Counted from the stretch's first letter, positions 34,433-43,710 are shown. The stretch is DNA of 64,000 nt from Nitrospira sp. LK70 (GCA_011090425.1 PHGD01000001.1:1-64000), one strand, 5' to 3'. The notes: generated by a model from the letters alone, not told the origin. A program made the numbers and translations.

Positions 34433-35908
34433 GTGGAACTTTCGATCTTTTGGCGGTTGGTGATGACCTCCCTCGTCATTATTACGGTCATGGGAGGAGT
34501 CAATATTTACGCCCTCCTTCAGCTTCGGCAGTTGACAGCAATGAGTACCCAGATGGCGTCCTACCATTATCCGGCTGCTGAATCTGCGAAGAGGCTGTTG
34601 GGTTCGCTCTATGCCCAATTGAATAGTGAAAAGAAATATCTTGCGACCAGGGATCACACCTTTCTGACGAATCTGACTGAAGAGGTGGATGAGTTTAAGC
34701 GCAGTCTTCAGTCGCTACGGGATCAGGAAAGCTCTCCACAGGGGCTGAAGCTGCTCCAAGAGACGGACGAACTGCTGAAGGAGCAGCTGCAGCTGTTTCA
34801 GGATGAATCGCAGATCGCCAAGGGGAAGATAGATCAGCCTACTCCAGAGTATGAAAACCGACGCGATGGCCTGATGGATCGGATGTCCGCTTCGATTCAG
34901 GGCTACGTCGATTTACACGAGACTCGCGTGAATGTCGGAGTGACGGAATCCCGGGCAAGCGCCGCCCAAGCAGAGGCCGTCACAGAGCAACTTGTCCTGG
35001 TGGCGCTGGTATTCGGGTTGGGGCTTGCCGGTATCGCCAGCTATACGATTTTGCATCCGCTCCGGCAGCTACAAGGGCACATCAAACAGATCGGGCAAGG
35101 AAACCTCGGGGCATCTCTTCAAATCAAAGCTCCTGCGGAGTTACGCGAGTTGGTTGATACCGTGAATTGGATGGGTAAAAAGCTGCAGGACATAGACGAT
35201 ATGAAAACGGAGTTCCTCGCGCACGTGTCTCACGAATTACGTACCCCGATGGCCTCGATTAAGGAAGGCACGCACCTCCTGCTCGATGAGATTCCAGGTC
35301 CGCTGGTACAGGAGCAACGAACAATCCTTCGGATTATGGCCGACAGCAGCAAGCGGCTGATGCATTTGATCTCCACGATTCTGGATTTATCGAAAATGGA
35401 AGCCGGGATGATGGAGTACCGTATTGTCCCGGTGGAACTCCACCGAATCGCCGAAATCTCCATGAATAAGGTTCGTCTGTTGGCGGACTCCAAACATGTG
35501 CAACTTATGCTGGATAGTACCGGGGAGCGGACGTGGGTCAAGGCAGACGCCTCCCGCTTGGAACAAGTGCTCGACAATTTACTGTCAAACGCTCTGAAAT
35601 TCAGTCCTGAGGGGGGTGTAGTGAAGGTTCAGATGAAGCCGGACTCACAAGCCTGTGTCCTTGAGGTGGCTGTTTCCGATACGGGACCCGGAATCGCTGC
35701 GGCGGACCTCCCCCATGTGTTCGAGCGTTTTGTTCAAGGCCGCATGAAGGCGAGGCATACGGAAGGGAGCGGATTGGGGTTGGCATTGGTCAAGAACGTG
35801 GTTGAAGCTCACGGCGGAAGAATCTGGATTGAGAGTGAGAAAGGCAAGGGGACGACTGTACGGTTTATCCTACGGTTGGCAAGGCCGGAGAAGGTAGGAC
35901 AAGTGTGA
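34433..35908 (+). CDS. Sensor histidine kinase (GlrK/QseE-like)
   Basis: A 491-residue membrane kinase. A first membrane helix (residues ~6-28, LVMTSLVIITVMGGVNIYALL) precedes a ~150-residue helical periplasmic domain, a second helix (LVLVALVFGLGLAGIASYTIL, ~185-207), a HAMP linker, and a kinase core: H-box FLAHVSHELRTPMASI (~266), N-box LEQVLDNLLSNALKF, G1 VSDTGPGIAAADL, and GSGLGLALVKNVVEAHGG. The gene order kinase, lipoprotein, sigma-54 regulator matches glrK-qseG-glrR, which in enterobacteria controls small RNAs of the glucosamine pathway and envelope stress. GTG 34433 follows GGAGAAGG; a GTG at 34409 is possible. The stop overlaps the next gene (GTGA). Confidence 0.85.
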   Translation: MELSIFWRLVMTSLVIITVMGGVNIYALLQLRQLTAMSTQMASYHYPAAESAKRLLGSLYAQLNSEKKYLATRDHTFLTNLTEEVDEFKRSLQSLRDQESSPQGLKLLQETDELLKEQLQLFQDESQIAKGKIDQPTPEYENRRDGLMDRMSASIQGYVDLHETRVNVGVTESRASAAQAEAVTEQLVLVALVFGLGLAGIASYTILHPLRQLQGHIKQIGQGNLGASLQIKAPAELRELVDTVNWMGKKLQDIDDMKTEFLAHVSHELRTPMASIKEGTHLLLDEIPGPLVQEQRTILRIMADSSKRLMHLISTILDLSKMEAGMMEYRIVPVELHRIAEISMNKVRLLADSKHVQLMLDSTGERTWVKADASRLEQVLDNLLSNALKFSPEGGVVKVQMKPDSQACVLEVAVSDTGPGIAAADLPHVFERFVQGRMKARHTEGSGLGLALVKNVVEAHGGRIWIESEKGKGTTVRFILRLARPEKVGQV

Positions 35909-36690
35909 CCAGAAAAGCTCTATCGCTGACAAGAGCCTCCATTATCATCATCAGTTCTCTCTACTTGTTGACAGGCTGTGCGGCCTGGACAACGCCACCA
36001 CCTCGTTCTCATCCCTACTTTTCCGTGGAGTCTCGAAATCTCGAAGTTTTTCAGTCACTTGCAAAGAAGCAAGAAAATGTGGCTTCAAAATGTGGCACCT
36101 CGAACTCCTGCGACCATGTGTATTTTACGCGGGCATTACTCGGGCTCTATGAAAGTCGTGAAGTGGCTGAAAAATATTTCGAAAAAGTCGTGGCTGTCGC
36201 TCCACTGAGCCAACTGGCGGAGTCGAGTAAGGCCTGGCTGCAGTTGCTGCAAGAACCTTCTGCTCCTGGACCTAAATCCTGGGCGGAGGCGGTGCTTACA
36301 GCACCAGCCCTCGCGAAGGCCAGTTCATCCTCAGCGCTCGTTGCAGATCATCTGGTGCGGGATTTGCTTGGTCAACAGAGGGCCATTCAACAAATTCGTT
36401 CCTCGAAGGACGGCGATTCTCAGACCGTTGAAGTATTGCAACGCGAACTCGCCCAACGAGATCAAAAGATTGGGACGTTATCGTCGAAGAAAGATTCGGC
36501 CACGAAAGATTCAGCCACGACGGTTCAAAATCTGCAAAAACAACTTGCCGAGCGGGATAGAAAGATTGCGGAGCTGTCCACGCAACTTGAGGCGCTGAAA
36601 CGAATCGATCAGGAGATGCGGGAGAAGGTGCGCCCGATACGTCCGCCATTGACCACCGTTCCGGTTCCCGGCCATGAAACGACACCGTAA
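35905..36690 (+). CDS. QseG-like lipoprotein with C-terminal coiled coil
   Basis: A 261-residue lipoprotein. Residues 1-24 form a signal with lipobox LTGC (Cys at ~25). A tetratricopeptide-like helical middle (YFTRALLGLYESREVAEKYFEKVV) leads to a coiled coil from about 150 to 240 with repeated segments of the type VQNLQKQLAERDRKIAEL. It lies between a GlrK-like kinase and a GlrR-like regulator, the position of QseG (YfhG), which in E. coli binds the kinase from the outer membrane side and is required for its activity. GTG start overlaps the kinase stop. Confidence 0.72.
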   Translation: MTRKALSLTRASIIIISSLYLLTGCAAWTTPPPRSHPYFSVESRNLEVFQSLAKKQENVASKCGTSNSCDHVYFTRALLGLYESREVAEKYFEKVVAVAPLSQLAESSKAWLQLLQEPSAPGPKSWAEAVLTAPALAKASSSSALVADHLVRDLLGQQRAIQQIRSSKDGDSQTVEVLQRELAQRDQKIGTLSSKKDSATKDSATTVQNLQKQLAERDRKIAELSTQLEALKRIDQEMREKVRPIRPPLTTVPVPGHETTP

Positions 36691-36715
36691 CGATTAGCAG
36701 AAGGGATGGTGCTTT

Positions 36716-38137
36716 ATGGAGCAAGAAAAGATTCTCGTAATCGACGATGACGAGGGGCTGTTGCACTTGTTGAAAATGCGACTGTCCGCGATGGGGTTTG
36801 GTGTTACATCTTGTACCACTGGGAAGGATGCGGTCGGAGAGGCGAAGAAAACGATGTTTGATTTGGCGATCACCGACCTGCGTCTTCGCGGGGAAGATGG
36901 GTTGGACGTGACCGAAGAGCTCCTCAGGAGTCATCCGGGGCTTCCGGTCATCATCCTGACGGCCCATGGGAGTATTCCCAATGCCGTGGAGGCGATGCAA
37001 CGAGGAGCGTTCGGGTACCTGACGAAGCCGTTTGATGACAAAGAGCTGAAAGCCACGATCGAGAAAGCGCTTGCGCAACAGCGAATGGGCCGAGAGATTC
37101 AGCGGCTCAAGTCGCTGGTCAAGGAGCTGTACGGACTCGAAAATGTCGTGGCGCGGAGTCCGGCGATGCAACGGCTCTTCCAGCAAATCGCGCAGGTGGC
37201 CGATTCGGATGCGACCATTTTGCTGTTTGGCGAAACCGGAACCGGTAAAGAGGTGATGGCGCGCGTCATCCATACGAACAGCCGGCGCGGAAAGGGGCCT
37301 TTTGTGGCGGTCAACTGCGCCGCCATACCCGAAACGCTGTTCGAGAGCGAGTTATTCGGACATGTGAAGGGTGCCTTCACGAGCGCCCTTGGCGCGAAGC
37401 GCGGATTGTTTCAAATGGCCAACGGCGGCACGCTGTTCCTCGACGAGATCGGGGAGATGCCGTTGTCCATGCAGGTCAAATTGTTGCGTGCCGTACAGGA
37501 GCGAGAGGTTCGAGAAGTGGGCTCGGAGGCCTCGGTCAAGGTGGACGTTCGCATCATTGCGGCGACCAATAAGGACCTCGGCGAGGCGGTGAAGAACGGG
37601 ACGTTCCGCAATGACCTCTACTATCGAATCTCAGTGGTTCCTCTGTTCATCCCACCCCTGCGGGAGCGTCGGGACGATATCCCGCTGTTGGCGCAACACT
37701 TCCTCAAACTCAGCGTGAAGCGGGCCAACAAGGAGGTGAAGGGATTCACATCCGCCGCACTCCATCGGCTCATGGTCAATTCCTGGCCGGGCAACGTGCG
37801 CGAGTTGGAAAACGTGGTTGAAAAGGCCGTGGTGATGTCGCGACAAGATATGCTCACACCGGATTTGCTGCCGGCGGTCACTGTGTCCCCCGATTCGTCG
37901 CTCAAGCCGCTGACAGAGGCCAAAGAAGATTTCGAGCGGACCTATCTGAAAAATGTCCTACAATTAACGAGCGGAAATATCTCTCGTGCTGCACAGTTCG
38001 CCGGGCGGTACCGAGCCGACTTCTACAAGATGCTAAGGAAATATGGTCTTCATCCGTCGACCACGAAAGGTGGAAAGCCGGATTCGGAGATGGAGGAGCT
38101 CGAAAGCGAAGCGGATGTGACCGAGGCGAACCGATAG
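36716..38137 (+). CDS. Sigma-54-dependent response regulator (GlrR/QseF-like)
   Basis: A 473-residue NtrC-family regulator. The receiver domain (KILVIDDDEGLL, phospho-Asp in LAITDLRL, TKPFDD) is followed by the AAA+ domain: Walker A FGETGTGKEVMAR (~172-184), ELFGHVKGAFTSA (~213-224), Walker B LFLDEIGEMP, and then a Fis-type helix-turn-helix (GNISRAAQFAGRYRADFYKMLRKYG). The loop that contacts sigma-54 is normally GAFTGA; here it is GAFTSA with Ser at about 223. The final ~25 residues are acidic. It should activate sigma-54 promoters in response to the upstream kinase. ATG follows AGAAGGG. Confidence 0.9.
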   Translation: MEQEKILVIDDDEGLLHLLKMRLSAMGFGVTSCTTGKDAVGEAKKTMFDLAITDLRLRGEDGLDVTEELLRSHPGLPVIILTAHGSIPNAVEAMQRGAFGYLTKPFDDKELKATIEKALAQQRMGREIQRLKSLVKELYGLENVVARSPAMQRLFQQIAQVADSDATILLFGETGTGKEVMARVIHTNSRRGKGPFVAVNCAAIPETLFESELFGHVKGAFTSALGAKRGLFQMANGGTLFLDEIGEMPLSMQVKLLRAVQEREVREVGSEASVKVDVRIIAATNKDLGEAVKNGTFRNDLYYRISVVPLFIPPLRERRDDIPLLAQHFLKLSVKRANKEVKGFTSAALHRLMVNSWPGNVRELENVVEKAVVMSRQDMLTPDLLPAVTVSPDSSLKPLTEAKEDFERTYLKNVLQLTSGNISRAAQFAGRYRADFYKMLRKYGLHPSTTKGGKPDSEMEELESEADVTEANR

Positions 38138-38365
38138 ACCCCGGCCCCTTCGAGCTGGGACGAGGTATAGGTAGAACGAAGGAGTCGGGTCTCAGATGAC
38201 GCGGACCTTTGTGTTTCAGGTAGCCCTGTGCATGCTCCCCTCTTATCCTACAAGCCTGTGGCCCGGGTCCGTCGCGCCGTGACTATTCCATCGTACTCCC
38301 AATCTTGGAGCGTTTAGGAGATTGATCGCTGGCGTTCCGTTCCTATGGAGAAAGGAGAGGTAGGT

Positions 38366-38956
38366 ATGATGCACGAGGGAACACCCATGATTGTGCCGGT
38401 CGGAGCGTTGATCATGGCCGTAACCGCCGCACTCTCACCCTCGTTGGTTTTCGGTGAGGGAGGGGCGCGCCGTGACGTGGTCCGTCAGGCAGCCGAATCG
38501 ACAGAGGCTGAACGGGCCGCACCGGCGTCATTGTCGAAGCATGCAACGATCGTGAGCCGAGATGGGCAAGTGGTTCGCAAGGGCGACAATGGATGGACAT
38601 GCATGCCCGACAATCCTGGGGCGCCAGGCACGGATTCGATATGCATGAACGAACCCTGGCTCAACTTTATGGATGCGTTGAAGAACAAGAAGACTCCTGC
38701 CATCACTCAAGTCGGCATTGCCTATATGCTGCAAGGCGACAGGCCGACGAGCAATACGGACCCCTATGCCGGTGAGGCCAAGGCCGGAGATGATTGGGTG
38801 GAAGGACTCGGCGCGCATCTGATGATTCTCTTGCCGGATCAGCAGCTGTTGAAAAATGTGTCGACCGATTCTAAAAACGGCGGACCATGGGTCATGTGGG
38901 CCGGAACGCCCTATGCCCACTTAATGATTCCGATCGATAGCTATCCGTTACAGTAG
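38366..38956 (+). CDS. Exported hypothetical protein
   Basis: A 196-residue protein with a hydrophobic N-terminal region (MIVPVGALIMAVTAALSPSLVFG) like a signal peptide. The mature part has IVSRDGQVVRKGDNGWTCMPDNP and GIAYMLQGDRPTSNTDPYA, patterns I recall in uncharacterised exported proteins but cannot name. Start chosen at ATG 38366/38369 after AGGAGAGG. It follows the regulator gene by 228 bases and may be its target; no sigma-54 site is evident in between. Confidence 0.6.
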   Translation: MMHEGTPMIVPVGALIMAVTAALSPSLVFGEGGARRDVVRQAAESTEAERAAPASLSKHATIVSRDGQVVRKGDNGWTCMPDNPGAPGTDSICMNEPWLNFMDALKNKKTPAITQVGIAYMLQGDRPTSNTDPYAGEAKAGDDWVEGLGAHLMILLPDQQLLKNVSTDSKNGGPWVMWAGTPYAHLMIPIDSYPLQ

Positions 38957-39011
38957 GGTTGGATGAGGTTCCCTATTCGGCTTGTCACACAGGAACGGGA
39001 TGTAGCCATCT

Positions 39012-39464
39012 TCACTCGGCTGATGAAATGCCTCCTCCCGGGGCGGCCGGCGTTGCTTTCAACATGGATTTGCGCTTTGCGAGCGCAACGACATTGAGTA
39101 TGACCAAGATGGTGAAGGGAGGGTTTGAAAGAACATCTTCCGTCTTGTCCAACAAAGAAGTGACGATCTGGTACAAACTGAACAGGATCAAGATTATGTT
39201 CAGACGCCATGCGGTCTGCACAACCCTGAGCGTAGCCGTTGAACCTAACCCACGCCAGGCGTAAGACAGCGAAAGAACGTGAAGCGCAAACACCAGCAAC
39301 GCGACGATGAGGAAAGCAGTCAGCGGTGCGAAACCTCCCTTCGATAGTCTGCTGATTTCTGATGAAACTCGGATAATAGTTCCTAGTACGTACAGCAACA
39401 GCATCGCGATGTTGGCAATGCGGAGCAGGCGAATCATCGTATCCATCGTGAAGGTCACAGACAT
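39012..39464 (-). CDS. Small integral membrane protein
   Basis: A 150-residue protein with four hydrophobic helices (IANIAMLLLYVLGTII, LTAFLIVALLVFALHVLSL, LNIILILFSLYQIV, FTILVILNVVALA). No family is recognised. It reads towards the exported protein gene at 38366. Confidence 0.55.
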   Translation of the reverse strand: MSVTFTMDTMIRLLRIANIAMLLLYVLGTIIRVSSEISRLSKGGFAPLTAFLIVALLVFALHVLSLSYAWRGLGSTATLRVVQTAWRLNIILILFSLYQIVTSLLDKTEDVLSNPPFTILVILNVVALAKRKSMLKATPAAPGGGISSAE

Positions 39465-39852
39465 CCTTTCAATTCTACGAGCGGCTGATCGGCTGAGAAC
39501 TCAAGGAGCCTGGCTCGCTCCTATTTGACTCGGAACAGACCCAGCCCGCTTCCCGGCTCGCGGCATAGAGCTGAATCCACACCCGTCGACGTCGCAGTTC
39601 TTCATGATCGCCATCCACGGCGCGAAATATACACGAGTTCATTGAAAGAATGTGAGTGAATTACGAGCCGAGGTGCGCACGAGAAGAAGTGACGGTGTTT
39701 ATCTGACGGCGACAACAGGGAGAGGCTTCGTTTGAAGAGCCGCCGATGCGCACGAAGTGTAGCTAATAGAAAAGGGGATCTTGGCGGAGTTTATCCGGCA
39801 GTGCAATTACGATACTGCGATGAATAGCTACCGGCTGAACCGAAGCTTGGTG
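39465..39852. other. Stretch without a gene left of tRNA-Thr
   Basis: 388 bases with no supported gene, no repeat shared with the rest of the window and no second tRNA fragment. It forms the left border of the integrated element. Confidence 0.5.
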
Positions 39853-39928
39853 TGGAGCTGGCGAGAGGAATCGAACCTCCAACCTGCGGTTTACAAAACC
39901 GCTGCTCTGCCGATTGAGCTACGCCAGC
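39853..39928 (-). tRNA. tRNA-Thr (UGU)
   Basis: On the complementary strand the sequence folds as a full cloverleaf: acceptor GCTGGCG/CGCCAGC, D arm GCTC...GAGC, anticodon stem GCGGT/ACCGC with loop TTTGTAA (anticodon TGT), T arm GGAGG-TTCGATT-CCTCT, then T and an encoded CCA. It reads ACA threonine codons. An integrase gene ends 29 bases from its 5' side. Confidence 0.95.
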
Positions 39929-39956
39929 ATCCCAATGATTTGAATGAGTTACAGTT

Positions 39957-41066
39957 TTACAGGCTCTCGGCCTTGGGGTCAAGTGTTCCGGGCGTGTTCT
40001 CTTGGAGATATTTCCCAAGCTTACTTGCGGCCTGAGTAAGGTCCTCTTCTCTGATCTGATTATATCGTTTCCACATCTGCGGGGACGTATGGCCTACAAT
40101 CTGCATGGCTGTTGTTGTATCAATTCCAGCTCTCCGTAGGTTGGTTGCAGCACAATGCCGAAGGTCATGGAAGCGAAAATCACTTAAGCCTGCCTCTGTC
40201 AGGGCGGTTCTAAAGGCCGTGCGAAAATCCCTCAAGGGTTCCCGGTTGTACAGAAACACGTGCCTCGTTGAGAGACTCCGTATTTTGGCTAACCGCTGCA
40301 ACGTGGCTTTCACATCTGGCGTCATGGGGACTTGTCGCGGCTTCTTTGTCTTGGTGTCTTGACTCCGCAGGGTGATAAAACCTCTCTTGAGGTCTATGCG
40401 GTCCCAAGTTAAACCGACAATTTCACTGAGACGTTGTCCAAGTTGGTAAGCCGTCAACAGCACTGGTCGAAGGTGAGGCTTTGCCACATGATAGAGTCTG
40501 TTCCATTCTTCCTCGGTCAGTACTCTGTCTCGTGCGTTCTGCGGATCGGGCAGGGGAACCCTGGTAGCAGGGTTGACCTGTAAGAGCCCTCTTCGAATAG
40601 CAACATTGAGGCAGTGCTTGAGCACAATATGGTCATTGTTCACGGTCTGAATACTTGGTTTGCTGCCGTCTTTCTTCTTTCGTTGTGCTCGGAAGGCTTC
40701 GACATCAGAAGGCCTGATCTCCGTTAAGACCTTGCCACCGAAGAAGGGGATTAGCTGCCGCTCCATGATTTCGAGTCGATCTTGATAGCTGCGGAGCGTC
40801 TTGACTGATTCGAGATCCAGGTAAACCGTTGCCCATTCCTTGAAGAGAATCGGCTTGGCCTGTTCGGTTTTCTCGTGGCCCAACAGCAAGCGGGTTTTGA
40901 TCGCGGCTTCCATCTCGCGGGCGATCGTCTTGTTCGTGCACCCCACTTTCCATCGCTTCTTTTTTGCGCCAGGTACGCCACTCGCGAGGCTCCAGGATTT
41001 GCCATCCGCACTCTCAATCACACGGAACTCCACATAGTAACTATCGCGCCGCTTGGTTAGTCCCAT
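39957..41066 (-). CDS. Tyrosine-type phage integrase
   Basis: A 369-residue site-specific recombinase. The N-terminal part has an Arm-type and a SAM-like core-binding domain (EWATVYLDLESVKTLRSY..., IRPSDVEAFRAQRKKK). The catalytic half contains R in AYQLGQRLSEIVGLTWDRID, K in RSQDTKTKKPRQVPM, HDLRHCAATNLRRAGID with H-x-x-R, and Tyr in IVGHTSPQMWKRYNQI. It should insert and excise the element next to tRNA-Thr. The excisionase gene overlaps its start by 26 bases. Confidence 0.93.
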   Translation of the reverse strand: MGLTKRRDSYYVEFRVIESADGKSWSLASGVPGAKKKRWKVGCTNKTIAREMEAAIKTRLLLGHEKTEQAKPILFKEWATVYLDLESVKTLRSYQDRLEIMERQLIPFFGGKVLTEIRPSDVEAFRAQRKKKDGSKPSIQTVNNDHIVLKHCLNVAIRRGLLQVNPATRVPLPDPQNARDRVLTEEEWNRLYHVAKPHLRPVLLTAYQLGQRLSEIVGLTWDRIDLKRGFITLRSQDTKTKKPRQVPMTPDVKATLQRLAKIRSLSTRHVFLYNREPLRDFRTAFRTALTEAGLSDFRFHDLRHCAATNLRRAGIDTTTAMQIVGHTSPQMWKRYNQIREEDLTQAASKLGKYLQENTPGTLDPKAESL

Positions 41067-41250
41067 GGCTGTTTCTCCGTGGTGTGATCGTGTGCTGATC
41101 GATCCAGGCGTCCAGCTGAGTCTGCTTGAACTTCACCAGCCGCCCGATTTTGACGTACCCCAGTTTTCTTGCGGAGACCCACCCGTAGAGGGTCAATTTG
41201 GATATGCCTAAATACTTCGCGGCCTCATCCATTGTCAAAAGATTATTCAT
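41041..41250 (-). CDS. Excisionase-like DNA-binding protein
   Basis: A 69-residue MerR-type winged helix protein of the excisionase/AlpA family: LLTMDEAAKYLGISKLTLYGWVSARKLGYVKIGRLVKFKQ. It overlaps the integrase gene and is on the same strand; it probably directs excision and controls integrase expression. Confidence 0.88.
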   Translation of the reverse strand: MNNLLTMDEAAKYLGISKLTLYGWVSARKLGYVKIGRLVKFKQTQLDAWIDQHTITPRRNSHGTNQAAR

Positions 41251-41936
41251 GGCATTTCAGACAGGCCTTTTCTTCATGTTCTACCAATGGCGTCCAGTGC
41301 GCCGACCGACACTTGGCACAACTCTCGAGAATGGCACTTATGAGAGGGTCCAGAATTTTTCACCATACCGAAAAAGTAGGGGAGGCGGACAAAGGCGGAG
41401 TGTCGAACGAGTGTCCACTGAGATGTCCCTGGTCTTTGCTGGCCGAAGGGTTTCGGCAGCCACACCTCTGAGGCACCGCGTCGGGAGACGCCGTGCCACG
41501 TGTTGCAGGCACCGTCGTGTCGCGCCACGCGACTCGACCGTGCCGAGAGCACATCCGACGCATGTCAAGAGGTGTGGCACGCCAGTGGCAACCGCGCCAT
41601 CGCCAACGATGTCACGCTTGCAGCCGCGCGTTGCCACACACTGGGAGATTCTGTTGCGCCCCCGCGTGGGTGAGGGGCGCAACACGATGGTGAGAAGAGG
41701 TCGTTGTGCGAATCCGGTGTCTGAGTCCGTTCATGGTCGGCTCGGCTTTCGATGGTGATCGAGGAGCAGAGTGAGGGATCCCATCATGGGGGCGAGGAAC
41801 TGCCAGCGCTACGTCGTGCGGTCTGAACAAACTGAGCAACCACAGAACCCCGCATACTATTTCACTTGTTTCGGTTATTGCGATTATTGCGATTGGCTGC
41901 TATATTAGTTAACGGTAAGTAATAGGAGAGCCCCCC
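41251..41936. other. Intergenic control region of the element, rich in inverted repeats
   Basis: 686 bases between the divergent excisionase gene and the toxin-antitoxin pair. No frame looks genuine. It is rich in GTGGCA, GCGCAAC and similar words in both orientations and contains a perfect 11-bp hairpin at 41652. Promoters for both directions should lie here; an AT-rich stretch with short CGATTATTG repeats at about 41875-41905 precedes the antitoxin gene. Confidence 0.5.
41652..41684. repeat. Perfect 11-bp inverted repeat
   Basis: TGTTGCGCCCC (41652-41662) and GGGGCGCAACA (41674-41684) are exact inverses separated by 11 bases. There is no T-run on either side, so a simple terminator is not indicated; an operator, replication or recombination site is as likely. 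Confidence 0.7.
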
Positions 41937-42395
41937 ATGACCACTTCGACCAGAGAACCCATTGTGCCGACCGCTGAGGACGCCGCGCTCGCGAAGGAAG
42001 CGAGAGAAACCCTGGCATCGCATCTTGACCACCTCAGGAACCTCCAGTTACAGATTATTCACAATCGAAAAAGCTCTGAGCGCCTTTTTTTACCCACGTC
42101 GGCTCTTCGACTCCTGTTAGATATCCTTGACGAAATGTCTGCAGGCAATGCCGTCACACTGATTCCGGTCCATGCCGAACTCACGACACAAGAGGCCGCG
42201 GACGTGCTGAATGTGTCCCGTCCGTTCCTCGTGAATCTGTTAGACGAGCAGAAAATCCCCTACCGCAAGGTGGGCACCCATCGGCGCATTCTCTTCGCGG
42301 ATCTCATGCGCTATAAACATCAGATTGACGCGGACCGCCGGGCGACCCTCGATCAACTGACCCAAGACGCGCAAGCATTGAAGATGGGCTATTGA
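41937..42395 (+). CDS. Antitoxin with excisionase-type helix-turn-helix
   Basis: A 152-residue protein. The N-terminal half is helical; the C-terminal half (ELTTQEAADVLNVSRPFLVNLLDEQKIPYRKVGTHRRILFADLMRY) is a MerR/excisionase-type DNA-binding domain. This family is paired with PIN-domain toxins, and the toxin gene overlaps its stop codon. It probably represses the pair. ATG follows AGGAGAG. Confidence 0.82.
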   Translation: MTTSTREPIVPTAEDAALAKEARETLASHLDHLRNLQLQIIHNRKSSERLFLPTSALRLLLDILDEMSAGNAVTLIPVHAELTTQEAADVLNVSRPFLVNLLDEQKIPYRKVGTHRRILFADLMRYKHQIDADRRATLDQLTQDAQALKMGY

Positions 42396-42967
42396 AGGTG
42401 GCCACCTTCACCGCGCTCTACGATGCCTGCGTCCTCTATCCCGCACCTCTCCGTGATTTGCTCCTCGAACTGGCTCTCACGGATCTGTTTCGCGCCAAAT
42501 GGTCCTCACACATTCATGAGGAGTGGATACAGGCCGTTCTTCAGGATCGACCGGATCTCACTGCTGTGCAGCTTCGTCGCACGAGAGACCTCATGGATCT
42601 GCATGCTCGCGACTGCCTCGTTGAGGATTTTGAGGAGCTGATTCCCTCCCTCACTCTGCCGGACCCGAATGATCGGCATGTCTTGGCGGCCGCCATTCGG
42701 GGGAGGGCCGATGTCATTGTCACGTACAATCTCACGGATTTCCCCGATAAGGAACTCCAGAAATACGGCATCACCTCCCAACACCCCGATGAGTTCCTGC
42801 TGCACCTTTTCAATCTGGCACCGAGCATCGTTTGTACCGCTGCCAGCACGCATCGGACCAGGCTAAAACTTCCTCCCAAGACCACGGTCGAATACCTCGA
42901 AACGCTTGAACGCCAGTCCTTAACACAATTCGTCGCGGCGCTTCGTCCCTACGCTGCTCATCTCTGA
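42392..42967 (+). CDS. PIN-domain toxin
   Basis: A 190-residue PIN protein. It starts FTALYDACVLYPAPLRDLLL (first Asp), then HEEWIQAVLQ (conserved Glu), LTLPDPNDRHVLAAAIRGRADVIVTYNLTDFP (remaining acids). It is longer than VapC and belongs to the group paired with excisionase-type antitoxins. Start is TTG 42392, overlapping the antitoxin stop, or GTG 42398. The module likely stabilises the integrated element. Confidence 0.82.
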   Translation: MKVATFTALYDACVLYPAPLRDLLLELALTDLFRAKWSSHIHEEWIQAVLQDRPDLTAVQLRRTRDLMDLHARDCLVEDFEELIPSLTLPDPNDRHVLAAAIRGRADVIVTYNLTDFPDKELQKYGITSQHPDEFLLHLFNLAPSIVCTAASTHRTRLKLPPKTTVEYLETLERQSLTQFVAALRPYAAHL

Positions 42968-43459
42968 TTCTGACCCCTTCTTTCACCACCATGGTGGGGC
43001 TTCCCCCGGCAGCCTCGCGAGAACCGTTCAGCGACCATCTAGCCGGGTGTATTGTCGCCTGGTGGCCGGCGACCGCGTCAACTTCAAGACCGCCTCGAAG
43101 CGACCATGTGACCATCTTTCACATTGACGAGCGTACACATGCTCCTTGTCCTATGAGCATGGGACCTTCTCGCCTCGTGTCTTCCATCTGATCCACACTG
43201 CTTGTTCCGATGCCAGCTTGTGGTTTCCGGTCCGGTGCCTGTGCGCATCCGGCTGCCGCCCTGGCTTTCCACCGGTGGGCTGCGTCGATCATGCCCGCAC
43301 GCCGCCTTCTAAGGCGGCTCCGTTACGCAGTCATTCCTCCGCATTGCGCCCGCCGGCCCGCCAGGTGGCGGCGGCCTCTCTGTCTCCTTTGTCGTCGCTG
43401 TGTGGCCTCCCCTCCTCGTGAGAGGCCAACACATCAACTCTAACCAAAGGAGACACACC
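42968..43459. other. Stretch without a gene
   Basis: 492 bases with no supported gene. It is GC-rich and contains a perfect hairpin GCCGCCTT-CT-AAGGCGGC at 43301-43318. The last bases hold the ribosome site (AAAGGAGA) of the following small gene. Confidence 0.45.
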
Positions 43460-43702
43460 ATGGCACCTCAAGACAAGAAACCCAAGCCGGTCACCACGCT
43501 TCGATGCAGCAGCATCAAGGCGAGCATCTGGAAGAACGAGGGCATGAAAGGCCCGTTCTACAATGTGACCGTGGCTCGCTCGTACAAGGCGTCCGATGGG
43601 ATGGTGAAGGATTCGGAGTCTTTCGGACTAGCGGACCTTGACGCGCTCGTCGTGGTCGCCCAACAGGCGAAACTCTGGATCGCGGAGCGGGCGGATCGCT
43701 GA
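43460..43702 (+). CDS. Small conserved element protein
   Basis: An 80-residue protein (VTTLRCSSIKASIWKNEGMKGPFYNVTVARSYK..., ending LDALVVVAQQAKLWIAER). I recall this small family as common on plasmids and integrative elements, with the pattern R-x-x-x-IKA-x-IW-x-N ... GP-F. Its role is unknown. AAAGGAGAC precedes the ATG. A strong hairpin follows its stop. Confidence 0.72.
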   Translation: MAPQDKKPKPVTTLRCSSIKASIWKNEGMKGPFYNVTVARSYKASDGMVKDSESFGLADLDALVVVAQQAKLWIAERADR

Positions 43703-43710
43703 TCGCGACT

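Noticed and set aside
38138-38365. Sigma-54 promoter before the exported protein gene
   Set aside because: TGGCCC lies upstream, but no TTGC-like -12 box stands at the right distance.
41198-41758. 186-codon plus-strand frame in the element control region
   Set aside because: Arg/His-rich translation typical of GC-rich non-coding DNA; overlaps hairpins and has no ribosome site or family.
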